Assembly: GCA_050950645.1 (NCBI GenBank)
Contig: JBMNHZ010000010.1
Coordinates: forward strand, 62,001 to 126,000
Direction: 5' to 3'
Origin: BRH-c25 sp012519325
Lineage (GTDB): Bacteria > Bacillota > Clostridia > Lutisporales > Lutisporaceae
Length of the DNA: 64,000 nt
The notes under the pieces are model-generated. The model worked only from the letters and a program-made list of their open reading frames with translations. It was not told the DNA's origin and did no database searches. Position numbers and translations under genes: made by a program. Numbering within the stretch: position 1 is the stretch's first letter; every line of letters begins with the position of its first letter. This document shows positions 55,111-62,877 of the stretch, one piece after another.

Positions 55111-56403
55111 TTGATGAATTTCAGACCTATTGCAGGAATCGATGTAGGTAAATTCTTCAGTGAGATGGCAATTCTTTCTCCATCCAATGAAGTGATTGCC
55201 CGCATGAAGATCCACCATGATTCCAGTTCTGACGTTGAAAGAGTCGTTGAATTACTGAAAAAAACGGAAAAGGACTTTGATTCTAGGCCTTTCGTCGTCA
55301 TGGAATCCACCGGGCACTATCACAAAATCCTTTTCCATTCACTTTGTAAAGCTGGATTGGAGGTCTCCATCATAAACCCCATCCAGACTGATTCTATCAA
55401 AAATATTGGAATCAGAAAAGTGAAAAATGATAAAGCTGATGCCCGGAAAATTGCCCTGCTATACAGATTTCAGGAGCTTAAAACTACTAATATCCCCGAT
55501 GAGGATATTGAATGCCTGCGAAGTCTTTGCCGACAGTACTACAAGCTCTCTGACGAACTTACTGCCTACAAAAACAGGCTTACGGGTATTGTTGACCAAC
55601 TCATGTTAAACTTCAAGGATGTATTCCCCAACATCTTTTCAAAGGCTGCTCTTGCAGTATTGGAGAAATATCCTACGCCTGCGCATATTCTTAAAGCGAA
55701 CAGGAACAAGTTGATTGCACTGATCCAGAAGAATTCTCGCAGAAGCCTTAAGTGGTCAACTGCAAAGTATAATCTTTTGGTCTCCAAAGCCAGAGAGTTT
55801 GCGCCTTTGACTGTTCATAATTCCTCGAACATTGCTATGCTGGGTGTCTACATATCCATGATCAGAACTCTGGAAGATAACTTGGCGAAGGTCCTAAAAA
55901 CCATTCATCTATTGATCGCTGAAGATATGGCAAAGGATATGCCCATGCTAGCATTAACTCTTGAACTTTTGCAGAGCCTGCCAGGTATTGGCCTTCTTAC
56001 TGCTGCCACCATTCTAGCAGAAATCGGCGATTTTTCCGCTTTCTCTAAGCCGGGAAAACTGGTTGCTTACTTTGGCATTGACCCCTCTGTGATGCAATCC
56101 GGAGAATTTACCGGCACACGGAATAAAATGTCCAAGAGAGGTTCCAGGCTACTTCGCAGGGTTCTTTTTACAACTGCTCTTGCCAATATCCGAACTAAGC
56201 GGAATAAAGAGGCTTGCAACCCTGTATTACTTGAATTCTACAAGCAAAAGTGCCAGAGTAAACCTAAGAAGGTAGCTTTGGGAGCAGTTATGCGTAAGAT
56301 CATCATTTACATCTTTGCTGTTCTAAGGGACAGAAAACCGTACCAGTTACGCAGTCCTCAGGAACATGCTCAGATATTAGCAGCAAAGCATATAGCAGCT
56401 TAG
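55111..56403 (+). CDS. IS110 family transposase (DEDD recombinase)
   Basis: 430 residues. The N-terminal RuvC-like domain has DEDD positions in AGIDVGKFFSEMAI, VMESTGHYH and NDKADARKIA; the C-terminal Tnp20 domain starts SLPGIGLLTAATILAEIG and includes the serine region FTGTRNKMSKRGSRLLRRVL. AAGGAGGC precedes the TTGATG start. The reading frame is complete, so the element may still be active. It is transcribed against the surrounding small genes. Confidence 0.92.
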   Translation: MMNFRPIAGIDVGKFFSEMAILSPSNEVIARMKIHHDSSSDVERVVELLKKTEKDFDSRPFVVMESTGHYHKILFHSLCKAGLEVSIINPIQTDSIKNIGIRKVKNDKADARKIALLYRFQELKTTNIPDEDIECLRSLCRQYYKLSDELTAYKNRLTGIVDQLMLNFKDVFPNIFSKAALAVLEKYPTPAHILKANRNKLIALIQKNSRRSLKWSTAKYNLLVSKAREFAPLTVHNSSNIAMLGVYISMIRTLEDNLAKVLKTIHLLIAEDMAKDMPMLALTLELLQSLPGIGLLTAATILAEIGDFSAFSKPGKLVAYFGIDPSVMQSGEFTGTRNKMSKRGSRLLRRVLFTTALANIRTKRNKEACNPVLLEFYKQKCQSKPKKVALGAVMRKIIIYIFAVLRDRKPYQLRSPQEHAQILAAKHIAA

Positions 56404-56451
56404 CAGTACTTGCACTTGATGTTTAGTTTTCAAGGATCAGTATTTCATTTT

Positions 56452-56576
56452 AGACCAGCTATTTTATGTCTACTTCGCAAAGGTGGTCTTGTTGTTATGC
56501 ATTTTTTCTATGTCAGGAGTTTTCAAAAATTCATAAAGCTTTTTCTTAAAAACTCTTGACTTTAATTAGCTGGTCT
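56452..56576. repeat. 10 bp inverted repeat flanking 105 bp beside the IS110 element
   Basis: AGACCAGCTA (56452-56461) and TAGCTGGTCT (56567-56576) are perfect inverted copies around AT-rich non-coding sequence. It could be the right flank of the IS or a separate small element. Confidence 0.35.
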
Positions 56577-56577
56577 T

Positions 56578-56676
56578 TCACTTTATGGGCGGAGAATTTG
56601 AACCGGTTCGTCTTCTTCCAATAGCATTATATGACTTGTACAAGTTATTGCTACTGATTGTACAAAAAATCCACAT
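56578..56676 (-). CDS. Small peptide gene, KSY-AIGRR family (copy 2)
   Basis: 32 residues, MWIFCTISSNNLYKSYNAIG then RRRTGSNSPPIK. Its ATG overlaps the stop of the 56679-57176 gene as TAATG, so translation should be coupled. The last two thirds are nearly identical to the peptide encoded at 57588-57668 (KYKSY, AIGRR, TGS). The conserved codons argue that both copies are real genes. It would have preceded copy A, but is now cut off from it by the IS110 element. Function unknown. Confidence 0.6.
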   Translation of the reverse strand: MWIFCTISSNNLYKSYNAIGRRRTGSNSPPIK

Positions 56677-57176
56677 TACAGCTTCATCCTTTTAGCTGAC
56701 AATTGCTCCTCTATTTCAAGTATCTCTTTTTTGCACCGGGCAATAAGCTTTCTATTGCATGTCTGTCTGGGTATCAATTTTAAAATCTTACCAATTTCGT
56801 TTTTTCTTGCTTCAAGTATTTCCATCTCCATCCATACTTGCCTATGCCCGACTGAAATGCCTCCCCAGCCGTCATGCTCTTTATCATTATCCCTATCCCC
56901 TATCTTAATGTGACAGCCCTTAATATACTCTTCCGCCTTTTCTCTGCAGTGATCTTTATTGCAATCATCCGATGCATTATCCATACCAATGGTCACGTTA
57001 CAAAATACAAGCTTGACAATTGTCGGATTATCTCCGCATTCCATGCTGCAGTTTTGTCCCACTATTACTCTCTCGCCCGGCTGGGGATCGGTAATCGCTT
57101 TCAGCACTTCAGGATTTTCAGCTATCACTTCTGCAAACTCCGGTGTTATTAATTCAGGCATAATAACTTGATCCAT
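56676..57176 (-). CDS. Unrecognised fusion protein: MPEL module, Cys-rich strand region, coiled-coil motif (copy C)
   Basis: 166 residues from ATG 57176 behind GGGAGGTGA. Residues 1-35 (MDQVIMPELITPEFAEVIAE) match the N-terminal helix of the CCCPKK proteins. Residues 40-100 have NCSMECGDNPTIVKLVFCNV, GMDNASDDCNKDHCREK (seven Cys in total), comparable to their beta hairpin. Residues 120-166 contain NEIGKILKLIPRQTCNRKLI and match the whole C-terminal half of copy B. It thus looks like a fusion of the two neighbouring protein types. No family is recognised. Confidence 0.7.
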   Translation of the reverse strand: MDQVIMPELITPEFAEVIAENPEVLKAITDPQPGERVIVGQNCSMECGDNPTIVKLVFCNVTIGMDNASDDCNKDHCREKAEEYIKGCHIKIGDRDNDKEHDGWGGISVGHRQVWMEMEILEARKNEIGKILKLIPRQTCNRKLIARCKKEILEIEEQLSAKRMKL

Positions 57177-57219
57177 GCTTTCATCACCTCCCTTTCTGGA
57201 TGCTGTTATGTATAGTAAA

Positions 57220-57253
57220 GCATAGGTACAATAACTGAATTATGTACCTATGC
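57220..57253. promoter_or_regulatory. Hairpin between the copy D and copy C genes
   Basis: GCATAGGTACA (57220-57230) pairs with TGTACCTATGC (57243-57253). It occupies the same relative place as the hairpin between copies A and B, and the flanking sequence (CTGGAT-CTGTTATGTAT) is conserved between the two sites. Confidence 0.55.
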
Positions 57254-57264
57254 ATTTCATATTA

Positions 57265-57570
57265 TTATACTGGCTGGAGCTCTTCTTCTTCGCAGGCTGC
57301 ATTAACGTTGATTACCACTGCATTGTTCAAAGCAAATACGAATTTAACTTTTTTAGGGCAGCAGCATTCATCATCGTCTTTTACTTTATGTTTGGGTGCA
57401 TATCCGCCACTTTCCTTTTTGCTTTCATTCTTTTCTGCTTTAAAAAACTCTTTCAGGGCAGCAGCCATTTCATCTGTGTAACTCGATTCATCTTTAACAG
57501 CCTTTACATTGCCTGCCAAAGCCTTTGCCAATTCCGACGAAAGCATTTCCGGCATTTTTACATATCCCAT
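57265..57570 (-). CDS. Unrecognised small Cys-rich protein, MPEL module plus CCCPKK motif (copy D)
   Basis: 101 residues from ATG 57570 behind GGGAGGTG. It begins MGYVKMPEMLSSELAKALAG, then a Lys/Glu/Ser linker longer than in copy A, then ECCCPKKVKFVFALNNAVVI with NVNAACEEEE. The CCC cluster and hairpin are nearly identical to copy A. The 26-residue peptide gene ends 17 bases upstream. Unknown function; by location possibly a spore-surface or coat protein. Confidence 0.72.
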   Translation of the reverse strand: MGYVKMPEMLSSELAKALAGNVKAVKDESSYTDEMAAALKEFFKAEKNESKKESGGYAPKHKVKDDDECCCPKKVKFVFALNNAVVINVNAACEEEELQPV

Positions 57571-57587
57571 GGATTCACCTCCCTTCA

Positions 57588-57668
57588 TTAAATTGGCAGA
57601 GATTCAGAACCGGTTTGTCTTCTTCCAATAGCAGTATATGACTTGTACTTTTTATTGCTACAATCCAT
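57588..57668 (-). CDS. Small peptide gene, KSY-AIGRR family (copy 1)
   Basis: 26 residues, MDCSNKKYKSYTAIGRRQTG then SESLPI, from ATG 57668 with a perfect GGAGGT nine bases upstream; the stop overlaps the next potential start as TAATG. It is too short for ordinary gene finding, but the strong ribosome site, the leader hairpin and the paralogue at 56578-56676 (about 60% identical) argue for expression. It is the first gene of the unit. It could be a structural spore peptide, a precursor peptide or a leader peptide. Confidence 0.65.
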   Translation of the reverse strand: MDCSNKKYKSYTAIGRRQTGSESLPI

Positions 57669-57680
57669 AAAAAAATACCT

Positions 57681-57725
57681 CCAAGTAGATAATCTAAATT
57701 TAATAAATTAGACTGTCTACTTTGG
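57681..57725 (-). promoter_or_regulatory. Leader hairpin reaching into the ribosome site of peptide gene copy 1
   Basis: On the minus strand CCAAAGTAGA (57716-57725) pairs with TCTACTTGG (57681-57689), with an inner TCTAA/TTAGA stem (57693-57697 with 57708-57712). The last paired GG are the first bases of the GGAGGT ribosome site, so folding could control initiation. A separate CCCCC/GGGGG hairpin (57780-57795) follows the upstream gene's end. Confidence 0.5.
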
Positions 57726-57809
57726 AAGTATCATATCACTACGACGTTCACTTTTATTATCCATGTTTTCTTGTAATGCCCCCTGAGACGGGGGTCTTCT
57801 TGCCAAAAA

Positions 57810-59174
57810 TTACAATAAAAACCTATTGTTGATTAATTCTCTAATATATACATCGTTAAAATCTATGTCCCCTGACAAATGAACCACTATATTCCCTTTC
57901 CGCACTATAATTTCTTTTTTGGTTTCTGTAATAGCCAAGTTTTCAACATTCCATAAACCCATCATTTCATTGTCAATAACAACTGTTTTTGTCTGCAGAT
58001 ATACGTTTTTTTTAATCTTTATTCCCCTTTCCAATTCCTTAACAATTCCATCAAATATTATTTTTGAAATATATGGGCTTATAGTCTTATAATAACTAAC
58101 ATATACTCCCTCTTCCTTGCCGTTTATCTGTCTGATTTCGCGAATACTATAATGTTTCAGAACAACAGGACTCATAGATGTATTAATTTTTCTATAAACC
58201 GGTTCACCTTCCAGCGGGCTTTGAAGTAATTCGCTCATAGTTACAGTGGGATAATCTTCCCCTATAGCGTCCCTTTTATTTAAGGAATCCATATAATTTC
58301 TTGAAATGATCGAACTTGCAGTAACGGCTAATACTGCAGCAGCTACGATGCTTAGGATAACATATAATACGATATCTTCTCTCACTTCAGTTTTTTTCTT
58401 GTAAAAACGCTTGAAACATATTCCGATAACTACACCAATGACGGGACCTATTAAAGACATAACAGTAATATATGGTCTAAAGAATGAATCTGCTATAAAG
58501 GATAAAATAATAAGAAACGCAAGAATGAAAGTCGGGTAATAAAATATAATTGAATTTTTCCTTGCATCCTTTAAGGTTGGCCTTTCTAAAGGCAAGTCTC
58601 TTTTAATATTCTTTTTGGCCTTGAAATTGCGAATCAAAACATAAACAAGTGGAAATGTAGTTGTTATTGCAAGTAGAGGCAAGACAAATATCCCGGAAAT
58701 TCCAACAAAACTTAACAACTGTTTGTATTGGACCGGAAAAATCATAAACATAACTGCAATTAAAATTGCAAGAGTAAAAAAACAACTTAAAACTTCTCTC
58801 TTTATCAAAGTTGACTCTACGATTTTTTGCTCCTGCTTTTCATCCTCCCGGATAGGAGAGAGATATGCACCCTCCTCTATACAGAAAAACTGCAGATAGT
58901 CTTGTGATGCTATAAAACTCCACCCCAGCTCTTGACATCGTTTTCTATATTCTATTGCTTCACTGGTGTTTTCCGGGGTTAGAGGACCTCCCCCTTCAAA
59001 TATATCCACACAAAATTTGTATTTCTTTGGCTCAATAGCTTTAAACTTTGCTGTCAAGCTGCCGATCTTTTCAAGCATCCATCCCTTCTCAGCCATTTCT
59101 TCCAAATAGGCTTCCATAGCTTTATAATCAATAGATAAAAACCCCCAAAATACTCTTTTAGTCTTTTTATTCAC
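57810..59174 (-). CDS. DUF2812 membrane protein
   Basis: 454 residues from a GTG at 59174, seven bases after GGGGG; the frame opens at 59216 but homologues start near NKKTKRVFWG. Residues 1-110 form the DUF2812 domain (VFWGFLSIDYKAMEAYLEEM, EKGWMLEKIG and RKRCQELGWSFIASQDYLQF). About six membrane helices follow in two groups, then a C-terminal extracytoplasmic or cytoplasmic domain of about 150 residues. DUF2812 genes are often paired with PadR regulators; none is seen here. Function unknown. Confidence 0.8.
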   Translation of the reverse strand: MNKKTKRVFWGFLSIDYKAMEAYLEEMAEKGWMLEKIGSLTAKFKAIEPKKYKFCVDIFEGGGPLTPENTSEAIEYRKRCQELGWSFIASQDYLQFFCIEEGAYLSPIREDEKQEQKIVESTLIKREVLSCFFTLAILIAVMFMIFPVQYKQLLSFVGISGIFVLPLLAITTTFPLVYVLIRNFKAKKNIKRDLPLERPTLKDARKNSIIFYYPTFILAFLIILSFIADSFFRPYITVMSLIGPVIGVVIGICFKRFYKKKTEVREDIVLYVILSIVAAAVLAVTASSIISRNYMDSLNKRDAIGEDYPTVTMSELLQSPLEGEPVYRKINTSMSPVVLKHYSIREIRQINGKEEGVYVSYYKTISPYISKIIFDGIVKELERGIKIKKNVYLQTKTVVIDNEMMGLWNVENLAITETKKEIIVRKGNIVVHLSGDIDFNDVYIRELINNRFLL

Positions 59175-59411
59175 GATATTGCCCCCACTGTTACTTTCCA
59201 ATATGTTTATTGGCACAAGGCCACATCATTGCCCTAATATATATCGTCTTCTTCTTCTAATTATACTACAAAGCACTCGTCTATGCCGCCAACAGTAAAT
59301 TAAAATACTGAAAATGACAAACAGGGCGTTATCTCTTAAAATTCCTGTAAGACAATGCCCTTGCTTCATTCCATGCTCAACAATTCAAATGTAAGCGGAG
59401 AATATCATCCA

Positions 59412-59947
59412 TCAATCTCTGTTAATTATGTTTCCGTTTTTGTCCAATATTAAGTCGCATACCAATCGGATGGCAAACTCAACTACTTCCTGACACTTTG
59501 TATTAGCACCGGCATTATAGAATTCCATGAGTTTGTCGAATTCTCTGAACTCATATTGTTTTCCCATAATATCTGTGTGTATGTATCTGCATAACGTACT
59601 TTTCTTTTCTTCCATGTACCTATCGCCATACTCGGTTGCAATAGCCATTTTTTCGACAAATTTCCTGTTTTCTTCGTATGATAACGGTGGCTTTGTTGTA
59701 CCGTCCCTCCCATAGAGTACACCCAAAAACATGATGCTCCGGACACTGTACCGCAGGTTTTCCCTCTTGTGCCTAATCCCGGCATCGCACTGCAAGCTTT
59801 TATCAGTTCTTCATCACATGGGTTTTCCGGCAAGAATTCGCGTAGCAGACCTGCTAGCGTACTCTGTGCTCAATTGAATGTTTTTTCAAAATACTCATAT
59901 CCTTTTTTTACAGCACTTTCAATCTTCTGTTCTCTTAATGTGCTCAC
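59412..59947 (-). CDS. C-GCAxxG-C-C family selenoprotein candidate, with a frameshift
   Basis: A GTG at 59947 behind ATGGAGGG starts MSTLREQKIESAVKKGYEYF; codon 26 is TGA (59870-59872) exactly where the family has its first conserved Cys (N-C-A-Q), and a SECIS-like hairpin follows. Reading through as selenocysteine gives AQSTLAGLLREFLPENPCDE, then PGLGTRGKTCGTVSGA. A one-base loss at about 59735 then shifts to a second frame reading IMFLGVLYGRDGTTKPPLSY, LCRYIHTDIMGKQYEF and NTKCQEVVEFAIRLVCDLIL, which completes the family pattern. The restored product has 178 residues. These are probably redox proteins. Whether the frameshift is real decides gene or pseudogene. Confidence 0.75.
59839..59859 (-). 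promoter_or_regulatory. Bacterial SECIS element
   Basis: Directly after the in-frame TGA the minus strand folds as CGCTAGCA-GGTC-TGCTACGCG: an eight-pair stem with one bulged C, and the apical part GCAGGTCTGC is identical to that of the E. coli fdhF SECIS. The GGTC loop starts 18 bases after the TGA, the same distance as in fdhF. This is the expected SelB-binding signal. Confidence 0.85.
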
Positions 59948-60116
59948 AACAGTTCCCTCCATTTATATTATTTCTTATAACACAACCATAGTTGTGATAT
60001 ACAAATTTTACAGTTGTTTTGAATAAAATGCCCGACTGTATAGCTTATTTTCCACTGCTTCCGCCTCTTTTATACTTTTGACTTGGTTAAGCAGCGAAAG
60101 TACGTAACCTAATAGA

Positions 60117-60157
60117 ATTAAGGGTCAAGTGCCAATAAATGGCTCTTGACCCTTAAT
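60117..60157 (-). terminator. Hairpin after the NSS transporter gene
   Basis: ATTAAGGGTCAAG (60117-60129) pairs perfectly with CTTGACCCTTAAT (60145-60157), with a further AGCCA/TGGCA pairing inside. Confidence 0.75.
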
Positions 60158-60172
60158 CTAATTCTTATATGC

Positions 60173-61534
60173 CTATATGATTCCAACTCCGGAAAGGAAA
60201 ACAAACAATATGCCGATAGGAATGACCCATTTGCATAGGAAAAACCACACATCAAATAGTGCAAACTTTATGGTTCCTTCATTTGTTACTTCATCATAAG
60301 CATTCTTTTTACCCCAGAACCAGCCTACAAAGATTGAGACAAACATCCCGCCTAAGGGTAAACATATATAAGATGCCACATAGTCAAAGAAATCAAAAAT
60401 ATTCATTCCGAAAAGAGTAATATTAGACCATGCTCCCATAGAAAGCGATGCTGCAATGCACATAATTATTCCGATTGTACTGGAAGTAGCTACAGCCTTT
60501 TTTCTGTTAAACCCTATTTCATCGATAAAGAAGGCAACAACAACTTCCAACAGTGAAATAGAAGAGGTTAAAGCTGCTAACGCTACTAAAAGGAAAAACA
60601 TCAAACCAAATATCCTGCCTATTACCGGTCCCATTGTGGCGAAAATTGCCGGAACAGTAACAAATACAAGTCCGGGACCTTGAGTTACTTCAAAACCAAA
60701 TGACACAGCGGCAGGAATAATTACTACTCCCGACAGAATTGCAACAAGCGTATCAATCGCAGGTATATTTAAGGAATTCGAAACAAGATTCTCTTTCTTG
60801 CCTAAATAACTGGCATAAGTTATTATGCAGCCCATACCGAGGCTTAAAGAGAAAAAGGCTTGTCCCATGGCAGCTAACATAACTTGCCCGCTTAACTTTG
60901 ACCAGTCAGGTGCAAATAAGAATTTCAAACCCTCTCCGGCACCCGGCAGAGTTACTGAGCGTACAGCCAAAATCAATAACACTATAAATAGCGCAGGCAT
61001 CATAACCTTGGAAGCTTTTTCAATTCCTTTCTGGATTCCTCCTATAACGATAATAACATTTAATGCCATATAAACTACCGTCCAAAATATCGGAGCCCAG
61101 GTTCCTGATACAAGAGCGCCGAAGATTCCTCCAAGAGTTTCAGGATTTGAGGTTGACAATTCTCCGATTAGTGTTTTAAAGAAATATGCAACTGACCATC
61201 CTCCAACTACGGGATAATACCCAACTATTAAGAAAGCAGCTACTACCCCAATTACACCAATGAAAGTAAACCTTTTGTCCAGCTTTCTATAGGCGCCCAT
61301 TGTTGATAATTGAGTATTTCTACCCAAAGCCATTTCCATCAGCATTAAACTAAATCCAATAACTACAACACAGAGCAAGTAAACCAATACAAATGCTCCT
61401 CCACCATTGGACCCTGCAAGATAAGGAAACTTCCAGATATTCCCGAGACCGACTGCTGATCCGGCTGCTGCCAAAATGAAACCTAACTTGCTACCAAATT
61501 GCTCTCGGTTACCTGTTTTAGTCTCTTTTTCCAT
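60173..61534 (-). CDS. Sodium-dependent neurotransmitter-symporter (NSS/SNF) family amino-acid transporter
   Basis: 453 residues with about 11-12 membrane helices. The start region FGSKLGFILAAAGSAVGLGN and IWKFPYLAGSNGGGAFVLVY is the invariant TM1 Na+/substrate site, as in MhsT/LeuT; FFSLSLGMGCIITYASYLGK is TM6. It imports an amino acid, often tryptophan or branched-chain, with Na+. It lies 47 bases after the Vor operon on the same strand, so it may supply amino acids whose 2-oxo acids feed that enzyme. Confidence 0.92.
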   Translation of the reverse strand: MEKETKTGNREQFGSKLGFILAAAGSAVGLGNIWKFPYLAGSNGGGAFVLVYLLCVVVIGFSLMLMEMALGRNTQLSTMGAYRKLDKRFTFIGVIGVVAAFLIVGYYPVVGGWSVAYFFKTLIGELSTSNPETLGGIFGALVSGTWAPIFWTVVYMALNVIIVIGGIQKGIEKASKVMMPALFIVLLILAVRSVTLPGAGEGLKFLFAPDWSKLSGQVMLAAMGQAFFSLSLGMGCIITYASYLGKKENLVSNSLNIPAIDTLVAILSGVVIIPAAVSFGFEVTQGPGLVFVTVPAIFATMGPVIGRIFGLMFFLLVALAALTSSISLLEVVVAFFIDEIGFNRKKAVATSSTIGIIMCIAASLSMGAWSNITLFGMNIFDFFDYVASYICLPLGGMFVSIFVGWFWGKKNAYDEVTNEGTIKFALFDVWFFLCKWVIPIGILFVFLSGVGII

Positions 61535-61581
61535 TACTATAACCTCCTTAATTTTTTTGATAATTGCAGTTTAATGCAAAC

Positions 61582-62130
61582 TTATACAAGACACTTAACA
61601 GACTCAGCCCCGCGTTTTAATGCTTCCTCATTAATCTGTATCAGATTCCGCTTGGATGAACCAAGTACCTTTTCTAACGATTGAATAATTGATTTTGGGC
61701 TAACAATCTTGGTCAGTTCAACATAAGCTCCTAATATGACCATATTGGCAACCTTCGCGTTTCCAATTTCGTTGGCAATATCATTAGCCGGAATTTTATA
61801 GGCTTTCACGTCTCTCCTGGATGTTTTTTCACTGATTAATGAGCTGTTTATGAGAAGATTACCGCCGCTTACCACGAATTTTTCAAACTTTTCCAATGAA
61901 GGTAAATTCATAATAATTGCAGCATCAGCTTCTTTTACTATTGGTGAACCCACAAGCTCTTCAGAAATAATTACATTGCAATTTGCTGTTCCCCCTCGCA
62001 TTTCCGGTCCATAAGACGGCAGCCATGATACATTTTTGCCTTCAAGCAATCCGGCGTATGAAAGAATCTGCCCCATAGACAAAACTCCCTGTCCGCCAAA
62101 ACCAGCGATTATAATCTGTTGTTCAGCCAT
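61582..62130 (-). CDS. 2-oxoacid:ferredoxin oxidoreductase, gamma subunit
   Basis: 182 residues. The KorC/VorC fold is marked by IIIAGFGGQGVLSMGQILSY and WLPSYGPEMRGGTANCNVII. It is the third gene of a four-subunit oxidoreductase, and its start abuts the beta-subunit stop. The enzyme oxidatively decarboxylates 2-oxo acids to acyl-CoA with ferredoxin reduction (or the reverse). Confidence 0.92.
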   Translation of the reverse strand: MAEQQIIIAGFGGQGVLSMGQILSYAGLLEGKNVSWLPSYGPEMRGGTANCNVIISEELVGSPIVKEADAAIIMNLPSLEKFEKFVVSGGNLLINSSLISEKTSRRDVKAYKIPANDIANEIGNAKVANMVILGAYVELTKIVSPKSIIQSLEKVLGSSKRNLIQINEEALKRGAESVKCLV

Positions 62131-62877
62131 CTATTCCACCTCCTTGGGGCTCCGAATATTACCCAAAGGATAGTACGGAATCATATTATCCTTCAACCAC
62201 CCAAGCGACTCTATCGGTGTCATTTTCCAGTTTGTGGGGCAGGTGGATAACACTTCAACCATTGAGAATCCAACTCCTGTTATTTGATTCTTAAAAGCCT
62301 TTTTAATAGCAGACTTCGCTTTTCGAATATGAGCCGGGTCGTGAACGGATACTCTTTCAATAAAAGTCGCACTATCCAGTGTGGCTAACATTTCTGACAT
62401 TCTTATCGGCAGTCCATGTTGAAACTTATCTCTGCCAAGGGGTGCAGTTGATGCTTTTTGTCCTTCCAGTGTGGTAGGGGCCATTTGACCGCCGGTCATT
62501 CCATAGATGGCATTATTAACGAATATGACAGTTATTTTTTCTCCTCTCATTGCTGCATGAACAATCTCAGCAGTACCAATTGAAGCCAAATCTCCATCTC
62601 CCTGATATGTAAACACTACACTATCAGGATGAACTCTCTTTATACCGGTAGCTACTGCAGGGGCTCTTCCATGTGCAGCTTGCTGAGCGTCACAATCAAT
62701 ATAATCATAAATAAAGGTTGAGCATCCGACAGGTGCAACCATAGTAGACTTATCTAATATGTCTAATTCTTCTAATACCTCCCCAACTAATCTATGGACA
62801 ATACCATGGGTACATCCGGGGCAATAGTGCATTGCTGCAGGGGTGAGTGCTTTTGTTCTATCGAATACTGTTTTCAT
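62131..62877 (-). CDS. 2-oxoacid:ferredoxin oxidoreductase, beta (TPP) subunit
   Basis: 248 residues. The Cys motif HYCPGCTHGIVHR and the TPP/Mg2+ site YQGDGDLASIGTAEIVHAAM with IFVNNAIYGMTGGQMAPTT are typical of KorB/VorA. It overlaps the alpha gene by one base (TAATG-type junction) and is coupled to it. Confidence 0.93.
   Translation of the reverse strand: MKTVFDRTKALTPAAMHYCPGCTHGIVHRLVGEVLEELDILDKSTMVAPVGCSTFIYDYIDCDAQQAAHGRAPAVATGIKRVHPDSVVFTYQGDGDLASIGTAEIVHAAMRGEKITVIFVNNAIYGMTGGQMAPTTLEGQKASTAPLGRDKFQHGLPIRMSEMLATLDSATFIERVSVHDPAHIRKAKSAIKKAFKNQITGVGFSMVEVLSTCPTNWKMTPIESLGWLKDNMIPYYPLGNIRSPKEVE

Larger units (their letters stand above)
54808..56425 (+). mobile_element. IS110 family insertion sequence
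   Basis: The tnp gene at 55111-56403 is preceded by about 290 bases of non-coding sequence and followed by little. Subterminal inverted repeats AAACATCAAG (54810-54819) and CTTGATGTTT (56415-56424), with flanking partial matches, probably mark the ends. The element lies between the small-peptide gene (56578-56676) and copy A (54459-54701), so it splits the second duplicated unit. No target duplication is expected for this family. Confidence 0.7.

Noticed and set aside
59483..59833. Two separate overlapping minus-strand genes (59483-59833 and 59412-59795)
   Set aside because: They are the two frames of one C-GCAxxG-C-C gene split by a TGA codon and a one-base shift; alone, neither has a ribosome site or full family pattern.
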